This document shows, piece by piece, positions 57,262 through 64,000 of a stretch of DNA of 64,000 bases (position 1 is the stretch's first letter; each line of letters opens with the position of its first letter). The notes under the pieces were generated by a model. That model searched no databases and was not told the DNA's origin. It saw only the letters and a list, made by a program, of their open reading frames with translations. The translations under genes were made by a program, and so were the position numbers. Origin of the DNA: Nemopilema nomurai (taxonomy: Eukaryota; Cnidaria; Scyphozoa; Rhizostomeae; Rhizostomatidae); NCBI GenBank assembly GCA_003864495.1, contig ML133366.1, forward strand, positions 1,526,871 through 1,590,870, written 5' to 3'.

Positions 57262-59057
57262 ATGGCAGAAACAGACGTGTATGTAAGCAATAGCGTGGAT
57301 TGCGGCAGCGAAAGTGAGGAAGCTGGCGTGGAATCCGAAATTTTTAATGAGGACGAAAGAGGGAGTTTTGGGTCAGAAAGTGAAGCGGAAGAGGCATGTA
57401 ATGTGTTGTTTGAAAAGCGAAAGAAAAAGGCCGGGAAGAAGTCATCGTGGCCAATGGACATAACAAACGACCTAGTGGACGTTATCTGCGATAATGAGTA
57501 TTTTCGCAAAAAACTGATTTTTACAAACACAAAGACTAGCAAGAACGGAGAAATTTATTTGAAGGTAATTTGAATTTTTTGTGTATTCTCAGCGTGATAT
57601 TACAATATTATAATTATTTTAACAACTCATGTAATAACAAAGCTGAATGACTCATGGAAATAACCCAGAGAGGGCTTTCGAGCCATGAGCCATTTTAGTT
57701 ACATGAATTTGATCGATATATAACTCATAGGTTCTAGTATTTTGAAATCAGGAATTTCTATCTTTTGGAATGGAATTCCAAATATCAACACCAGAATTTG
57801 TTATAGAACCTTTACCATAGCTTGTTGTAAAGGATGGTTTGAAAAATTTCCCTGATGTAGCGTGCCTTGTTTTAAAGTTATGAATGTCTTTGGATTTTTT
57901 TTAATAATTTCCCAAAAGTAGTATTATAAATGTTACTATTCAAATTGTACATAATTTTAGCACATTTGAATTTATAACAATCTTCAAGATCAAGAGGGTT
58001 TAGATATTTGAAAAGAGGTTCACTGTGCTCAGTTTTACTTCTAAATGTTATTAATCTTATGGCTTTTTTATTTTTTTATTAATTGGGTCAAGAGTGGTTT
58101 TAGATGCATTTCCCCAATTTAAAAGACCGTAAAGAATATTTGGTAGTACAAATGCATTGTATATGTTTAGCAATACTCTTTGTGGAACAAATTGTCTTAC
58201 TTTAATTAAAATGCTGATTCCTTTTGCAACTTTTGTGTTTACATTTTGAGGTAATCAAAGAGGTGGAGAAACGTTGCCAGGCTAGGAGACAAAAATACAA
58301 GTTCAGCCTTGTCCAAACTAGAAATAAGTTCAAGAAGTGCGTGAGTGAGTGCAAGAAGGCTGCCTTAACCTGCAAATCTGCATCTGGCATAAAGCGATTT
58401 CAGGAGGACAGGGACTATGGAAAATGGTTTAATCAACTGCTGCCTCTTGTCAAGTCCAGAGAATCTTGTCAGCCAGAGCAGGCCATTGAACCATCAACTT
58501 GTTCACATGACAGTCAAGAAGGAAGTCCAACCTCAACTGAAGTGAATCATGTAAATGAAGAAGGGGGCTACAACAACAATGAGTTTGGCCAAGGTCCTTC
58601 ACCAGAGACCTCCTCAGGAACTTCAACTCCCACAAGAGCAAATCTTCCTTCAAAGAAGAGGCCATTTGTTCCCATCAAAAAGGCAGCTGGAAAAAAGGAA
58701 AAGCTTGATGATCTGGTAAAAATAACATCAAAAGCAATCCTTGAGGTCACTGAGCAGCTAAAAAAGGACCCAATGGCTGACATGCTAGCATTTCTTGAGA
58801 GAGAGAATCAAAGATCAAGAGAACATGAAATGAGATTACTGACAATGATGTTCAATGGAAATCAAGCACAGCAGCAATTCCAACCACCAGTTCCACAGCC
58901 TCCTTCTTATCAACATTTCCCCCAAAACATGCAGCAGTCATACAGTATGGATCCAAGACAACAATTTCGACAAGCATTTACTCCACAAGATAATTATCCT
59001 CCAAGGAATCAAAACTTTGAACATCAATCCCAGTCAGATGATTTATTTCAGCTATAA
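57262..59057 (+). CDS. Harbinger Myb/SANT-like partner protein, two exons, 369 aa
   Basis: Exon 1 (57262-57564) encodes a Ser/Glu-rich acidic start (MAETDVYVSNSVD), a basic patch and WPMDITNDLVDVICDNEYF. The last is the first helix of a Myb/MADF-like DNA-binding domain. Exon 2 (58251-59057) follows a 686-bp intron (donor AAG|GTAATT, acceptor ATTTTGAG) in matching phase. It supplies RRQKYKFSLVQTRNKFKKC, SASGIKRF and KWFNQLLPLVKS. Then come a Pro/Ser linker, a basic KKRPFVPIKKAAGKK signal, a helix (MADMLAFLERENQR) and a Gln/Pro-rich tail. In Harbinger elements this protein helps the transposase enter the nucleus and bind ends. No defects are seen. Confidence 0.8.
57565..58250 (+). other. Intron of the Harbinger partner gene
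   Basis: AT-rich intron of 686 bp with GT and AG ends. It holds no other recognisable feature. Confidence 0.7.
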
Positions 59058-59792
59058 ACATTTAGAATCACATCATATTTCAGTTTCAGTTTCAGTTTCC
59101 ATTCATCTATCAATTAATCCTAAATCCAATCTACAAGTAATTACATAAGAAACATTATTTAATACAAACTACAATGTACAACATAAGAACATAAGTAGTG
59201 TATAAATAGTGTCAAAGTGGCTCCAGAAATCACAATTGTCAAGAATTATAATTGAAACTTTGTCAGTTTTCCAAAGCTGATGCAGCTTACTCTCCATCCC
59301 CTATAGGGGGACTTATTAAAAAGAGGCAGTTGGAAATTTGCCCAGGATAAATAATTGTGGAGGGTGTTAATAAATGGAAATGGGTTGATTTTGTCATGCA
59401 GCGCTTAAATAGGGGTGTGATGTTAATAGTTGGGGGGTAACATTAACTTTTTTACATTTTGTTGAAAAGATATTTCGATACTAAAAGATACTATACCAAT
59501 TCATATAACAAGGAGGAAAAATGTAAACAACCTATCAGCGTTCTGCTCTCAAATGGGGTAAAAGCCAATCAGTGCTTCTAATAGCCCCTTGAATCTTGCA
59601 AAATATCAAAAATAGCTGCCAAAAGCCTTTGGGGTGTTGTCTAATAAATGGGGGTGGATGGAAAAAAGCATTTTTTTCCTTTTAGGGGGGTTTTAATAAA
59701 TGGAAATAGATGGTAATTTTGTAAAATTGTGGAGTTAGGGGGGATACTATTAAGGGAGGGAGAGTATTAAAAGTATGGGAGCTTTGCATCCC
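59058..59792. other. Region between convergent Harbinger genes
   Basis: The 3' flank of both genes. It carries loose repeats of a TAATAAATGGAAATGG-type unit near 59368, 59642 and 59694, and G-rich runs. AATAAA-type signals for the plus-strand gene may be among them. Confidence 0.4.
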
Positions 59793-61115
59793 CTAAACTT
59801 GCTGCTTTTCTAAAAATAACTTGTCTTTCAAATAATCACGAACCTGTGCTGCAGAACGATTTGTATCTCTTAGAGGTCTGCATTGCCTTATCATAAGAAG
59901 GTCTTGGACTTCTTCTTGTGTACGTCTTTGATTTGATGCTGAATCTTTGGAGAGGTCCCATTGCCTTTGAGCCAAATCTCCTTGTTCGATGCAAATGTTA
60001 TGTAGTACTACACAAGCTAGTGTAACTGCACGTACTGTTTCCTTATCATTCTCAGACTTCCTGAGCAAGACTCTCCATCGACCTTTCAGTTGTCCATATG
60101 CACACTCTGTTACCATGCGTGCACGACTCAACCTATAATTGAAATAGCTCTGCTCTGGCATCAGTGTAGCATTTGTGTAAGGCTTCAGCAGCCAAGGCTT
60201 GAAGGGGAAGGCAGAATCTCCCAGGATTAAAGGTGGAATACTGACGCCATTCTCATGATGGGCAATAGGTGGAAAGGCTGTACCTTCAGCTAGTTTGGTA
60301 TAAAGGTTTGTTGCTTGAAAGATTATGGCATCATGTGAATTGCCAGGCCAACCAGCACTTGCCCATATAAATCGATATTTGGCATCTACCATTCCCATTA
60401 GAACGATTGAGTAGAAATTCTTAAAATTATGAAATTCTTTACATGACTCTTGGCCACCAGCTGGGCACTTAATTGGTATGTGACACCCATCAATTGCAGA
60501 ATATGCAAAAGGAAACTGCCATTCTTGTTCCATTTCTTTCATTTTCTCATTCAGCGTGTCCTTGCCATGTGGAAATTTGGCCTCAACAAATTCTTCCCAT
60601 AAATTTTCAATGATTGCCTTAGCTACCTCTCTCACTATGTTGCACACAGTTGTTTCACCGACACCAGCTAGCTCTGAAATGGTATTGTAGTAGTCTCCTC
60701 TACTGAGTCGATACAAGCAAATTGCTAGTCTCATCTGGGATGGAATTGGTTCTTCTGTGACGCTCTCCTTCGTTAAATCATCCTTGATTCTATCATGAAT
60801 TAAGGAAAATGTTTGCCTAGTCATTCTAAATGTCTTTTTAAACCTTTTCTCGGAATATACTGTCCAAACGAGGTTCCACCAACCAGTGTTTCGCTGCAAC
60901 CTACGGCATGATCTTATCCTAGGCCTAATAGGCACTGCAACTGCTTGTTGTAAACCAGTAAGAATCAACTGTAGCAAAAAAAGAATCCGCAAAAGCCTAC
61001 ACCGTCTTCTGTTCATCAAATTAATCATCATTGCTTGCATATTCTGTCGTCTTCTCCTGGCTCCAATAAGCGACTTCAGAAGAAGCACTTTCTTTAGATG
61101 CGTGAAGGGCGCCAT
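59793..61115 (-). CDS. PIF/Harbinger transposase, 440 aa, intact
   Basis: The frame is open from ATG 61115 to TAA 59793. A basic N-terminus (GARRRRQ) and a hydrophobic helix precede the HARBI1-like part, with an HTH region (ISELAGVGETTVCNIVREV) and the DDE_Tnp_4 core. Core motifs are YSAIDGCHIPIKCP (first Asp), PLILGDSAFPFKPWLLKPY (second Asp) and RMVTECAYGQLKGRWRVL (Glu). After it comes VVLHNICIEQGD, the usual end motif. Length is a little above HARBI1 (about 350 aa). The start could lie at an internal Met, since the first 50 residues are unusually Arg/Leu-rich. It is convergent with the Myb-like gene. Confidence 0.9.
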   Translation of the reverse strand: MAPFTHLKKVLLLKSLIGARRRRQNMQAMMINLMNRRRCRLLRILFLLQLILTGLQQAVAVPIRPRIRSCRRLQRNTGWWNLVWTVYSEKRFKKTFRMTRQTFSLIHDRIKDDLTKESVTEEPIPSQMRLAICLYRLSRGDYYNTISELAGVGETTVCNIVREVAKAIIENLWEEFVEAKFPHGKDTLNEKMKEMEQEWQFPFAYSAIDGCHIPIKCPAGGQESCKEFHNFKNFYSIVLMGMVDAKYRFIWASAGWPGNSHDAIIFQATNLYTKLAEGTAFPPIAHHENGVSIPPLILGDSAFPFKPWLLKPYTNATLMPEQSYFNYRLSRARMVTECAYGQLKGRWRVLLRKSENDKETVRAVTLACVVLHNICIEQGDLAQRQWDLSKDSASNQRRTQEEVQDLLMIRQCRPLRDTNRSAAQVRDYLKDKLFLEKQQV

Positions 61116-63777
61116 ACGTGATTTGTCTTTGCTTCGAGTGTTTTCAGTTTATTGGTTCCCTGTGGCTGGCAACTCGCAGAAGTGTATTTTGCTATTGGCA
61201 CGACGAAAGTTCATCGTCTAAATAAAAATCAAACTCCTTTGTCGCGCCAAACTCGCGCTTTCGTCGGTTCTAATTATATTAGATTTGGTGCGAGATAAGC
61301 GCGACGTATAAATCAGCCCTCACTCTTATCTGTAGGAACGCTTGTTTCATGTCTCCAGCTAATGTTATTGGTCTGCTCCGATTTCTGACTAAAATGTCCC
61401 AAATTAGATTTTGCATTGGGGGTCCTGTTTCCAAGCAATCATTCAAGGATGCCGCACTGCTACTTGTCTTGGCCGATGCGTCAAAAACTATCCTGATCTT
61501 GGTGGTTTCTGCTGATTCTCTTATTACTGGTTTGTGTGGGAGATAAAATGCTCCTCCTGTTGGCTCCTGGTCCACCACTTCTACAATGCCTTTCTCTTTC
61601 TGGTCTTGAATAATCTGGTCATACTTCATGTAGAGATCTGGATCCCTTTCTAATCTGTTGATAAGCTTTTCTAGACGAGCTAGACTCCCTGCTTTATTGT
61701 CTGGTAAATGTGAACAATCTCCTTTCCACAACAAGCCTGTTTCAAAGAACCCCTCAGGTTTCTGCTCTAATTGCTCCGCGAACTCCCCAAAGACTGACTG
61801 ATTTCCCACCTCTCTCTCTCCTAATTTTAAAATGTCAAGACTGCAGAGCTTGTCGTAATCTACTCTTGATAAACCGGCAAAGAACAAATGTTCTGTTTCT
61901 ACCTCTGATCCTGGCGAAATGATTGTCCATCCAAACTTTGTTAACTCTCCTACTGGCTCTCCTGGTTTTCCTAGCCTTGGTTTTGTTTCTGTCTTAATCT
62001 TAGCATACTCTGAAGCACCTATAATTAGATGGATAGGTAGCTCTGGTTTATCATCCGTGTCATCCATCTCTACTCCATTCAGATGCTGATACCTTCTTAA
62101 AATCTTTGTGTACTCTGGATTTGTCAGCGATAATAACAGCTCTCTCTCTACTTTACTGACAGATACTCCCAACTTGAAATTGCCTCTCAGGTTCTTGACC
62201 TCTACACTTTAGATGTCAATTCTCTTGTTTGCCGTTGCCATCATCATGTCTTTTTGACGATACTCCCTTGTCACTGGTTTGATCTTGAGAATATCAACCA
62301 GCGTTGATGATATGTATGAGCTGCCTGCTCCTGTGTCCAGCAGCGCTCTGTATGTTATCCCGTTTACCTTCACTACCACCGCTGGGTAAATTATTCCTTG
62401 TGCCCCTGTGGCCAACATCACCTGGTTTGGCTGGCTGGTCTTACTATCACTTGACTTTTTGTCACATATGGATGTATGGTGTCTGCTGTGACAATTTCTA
62501 CATCCGCTTTTCACTTGACACTCAGCGGCACGATGATTCGAGCCAGTACAATTGAAACATAATCTCTTCTGCCGTAAAATGTCTCTCCTTTTCTCAACTT
62601 CCTGGACTTTGTTACACTCATATGACTTATGACCAGTCTCCTCACAATAAACACAGGGCCTTGATTTGAAATCATATTGCTTGGCTTGAAACATCTTCTC
62701 CTGCTTGTTAAATCTGGGTTTATTCATCTCTGTAAAATTAGGCCCTGCCCCCCTATCATCCAAGGGAATGGGATTTCTCTCCGTCCATCTCCGTAGTGCA
62801 TCTACTAACTGCGGAAAATCTCAATTTTGCCAGCTATCATCAGTGCGCACAAGGTCTGACTTGATACCATCCAATTTATCTAAGGTTGCGCGTGCAAACC
62901 CGTTTACTTCACTCAACTTTCCCATAGACTCTAGGGCTTGGACACTAATAAGTAATTTTGCATGAAAGTCATGGACTTTGCTTGAATTAGCCCCCTTAAT
63001 AACCGGCAGAGATGTGAGGTTTTGGACGTACGCATTAATTACTTAACTTGATTTGCCATAAGTTGACTTAAGAATATGCTTAGCTCTTTCATAACCCTCT
63101 GTTGTGAAGGATAACCCCTCAATATTCACTCACACCTTTGGCAACAAAAGTTCTTTCAGATATGAGAATTTTGCTACTGCATCTATGTTTACCCTGTCTA
63201 TTTCTGCCTCAAATTGGTTCCAGAATCTGAACCAATCAATGTGAGTGCCTTGAAATATGGAGATAATCAATTTAGGAAGCTTTACCTTGCTTGATGCCTC
63301 ACCCCCTACGCTTCTTGATGACTTAGGCCCTTGCTTTATCTCCTCCAATTTTCGCTCTTGTTTGATTCTTTCCTCGAATTTTGCCTGTTCAAACTCTGCT
63401 TCCTGCGCGAACAGCTTCTGTTTGGCCAACAACAAGACCTTTTCTTCCTCACTCCGATCATTCTGCTTTATTTCTGTCAAAACTCCCTTTAATTCGGCGA
63501 TAACTGGCTCAAATTCCTTGATTTTCTCACTGATTTTGTTGCTCCACAAACGAACTTCTGTTGGTTCGACCTCATCCTCTAGTTTTAATTCTTGTACCTC
63601 ACATTTCAAGTCATGAATATCGGTAATCTTTTTCTCGTATATTCCCAGTTGTCTCTCGATTGACACTTTGTCCTTTCTTGATAAAATCTCGTTGGTTTCC
63701 CCACTGATAAATTCGAGAAGACGGTTTTTCCCCTGGATTTTCTTCTCGTGGCTCTCAAGTTCCGCTTTGTTCACCAT

Positions 63778-64000
63778 ATCTCACTGTTTCTCGTCTCTTG
63801 GGCTCTTCTCTCCCATCTGGGGTGCCACTGTTTCGCGAACTATGGTAGAAGCACGAAAACAAAATAACTCGCATTTAAAACCAACAAAATCTGTATCAAA
63901 ACATCGTAAAACTCTCGAAACTTCACGCTTTTTCTTTTTCTCTTATCGCCATCTACAAAACTTTCACTCCTCCCTTCCTCACGCGGTTTTAACTAATTTG
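63778..64000 (-). repeat. BEL/Pao LTR (3' part) and primer-binding-site-like motif
   Basis: Between the Gag start and the right edge, read on the minus strand, sequence rich in GAAA and TTTT ends TTCGCGAAACA and is followed by TGGCACCCCAGATGGG. A TGG-starting motif directly after a CA end is the usual position and shape of an LTR primer-binding site. The LTR continues beyond the window. Its partner LTR is not visible to the left, where the element is truncated. Confidence 0.55.

Larger units (their letters stand above)
56919..61319. mobile_element. Complete PIF/Harbinger element inserted in BEL/Pao
   Basis: The ends are inverted repeats of about 33 bp beginning GGGCTGATTTATACGTCG, flanked by TCA at 56916-56918 and 61320-61322 (TGA on the BEL strand). 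Removing the element and one duplication restores the BEL/Pao reading frame exactly across the site. A 3-bp target duplication, an internal DDE transposase and a Myb-like partner are the hallmarks of PIF/Harbinger. Both genes are open and convergent, so this copy may be autonomous. Confidence 0.9.
56664..63777 (-). pseudogene. BEL/Pao Gag-Pol, interrupted by PIF/Harbinger and truncated
   Basis: The minus strand starts at ATG 63777 with a coiled-coil Gag part ending in a DUF1759-like segment. It continues through zinc knuckles (CVYCEETGHKSYEC, CFNCTGSNHRAAEC, about 62650-62500), an aspartic protease (ALLDTGAGSSYI, about 62330) and the N-terminal half of reverse transcriptase ending at ITLAGDMKQAFLQI (about 61340). 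All this is one frame with stops at 63130, 63043, 62821 and 62209. The Harbinger element splits the frame at 61322. RT resumes left of 56916 (RDVLRFHWV, then SIYVDDLLL with the YVDD active site near 56720) and is cut off at about 56664 by hAT sequence. RNase H and integrase are absent. Confidence 0.8.

Noticed and set aside
1..64000. tRNA, rRNA, CRISPR or bacterial operon
   Set aside because: No cloverleaf-like, rRNA-like or spaced-repeat pattern was recognised. Splice sites and element types are eukaryotic.

Overview
The window is eukaryotic, spliced, AT-rich and very dense in transposable elements. GT-AG introns, THAP and hAT-type zinc fingers, P-, ISL2EU-, PIF/Harbinger-, hAT-, Tc1- and Tigger-type transposases, Helitrons, BEL/Pao and Gypsy-type pieces point to an invertebrate animal. 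The mixture (THAP/DDE plus YqaJ, P2X7-C-like domain, SF3-like helicase ORFs) is most familiar to me from cnidarians such as corals and anemones. That placement is an inference. I see no rRNA, tRNA, CRISPR array or bacterial-style operon.

Layout. 1-900: 3' part of an SF3-like helicase gene with two nonsense codons. 1.6-2.8 kb: dead Tc1/mariner transposase. 3.2-4.95 kb: dead Tigger/pogo element with one terminal repeat. 5.5-9.6 kb: a possible spliced host gene whose second intron holds a 1.45-kb element with TTAA target duplications and a decayed P2X7-C-like domain. 10.5-24.3 kb: Helitron territory. It holds a terminus plus repeat block, an N at 12325 that looks like an assembly join, a minus-strand Rep-helicase pseudogene, and a complete 5.2-kb P element inserted into the Helitron. 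25.0-25.75 kb: a small minus-strand gene with spliced leader exons. 28.2-39.5 kb: a second Helitron copy with a 219-bp tandem array, a nearly full Rep-helicase pseudogene and the same repeat block. 39.5-45 kb: two divergent THAP/DDE (ISL2EU-like) pseudogenes, a Gypsy-like Gag relic, a hAT N-terminal piece and an intact small Gag ORF. 45.8-53.4 kb: duplicated segments, hAT pieces, a YqaJ nuclease relic and another Helitron repeat block. 54-56.7 kb: another Tc1-like relic and a truncated hAT. 56.7-64 kb: a BEL/Pao retroelement on the minus strand, interrupted by an apparently intact PIF/Harbinger element.

The best-preserved systems are: (1) the P element at 15296-20520, with 43-bp terminal inverted repeats, a 7-8 bp target duplication, a related empty site at about 35703 in the other Helitron, an open spliced THAP-transposase of about 890 aa, and a convergent second gene coding for a C2H2 finger protein; (2) the PIF/Harbinger element at 56919-61319, with 33-bp inverted repeats, TCA duplications, an intact 440-aa transposase and an open spliced 369-aa partner. 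Nesting gives relative ages: P is younger than the Helitron, Harbinger is younger than BEL/Pao, and a Helitron end lies within an ISL2EU-like transposase. Most other coding relics carry in-frame stops or single-base indels.
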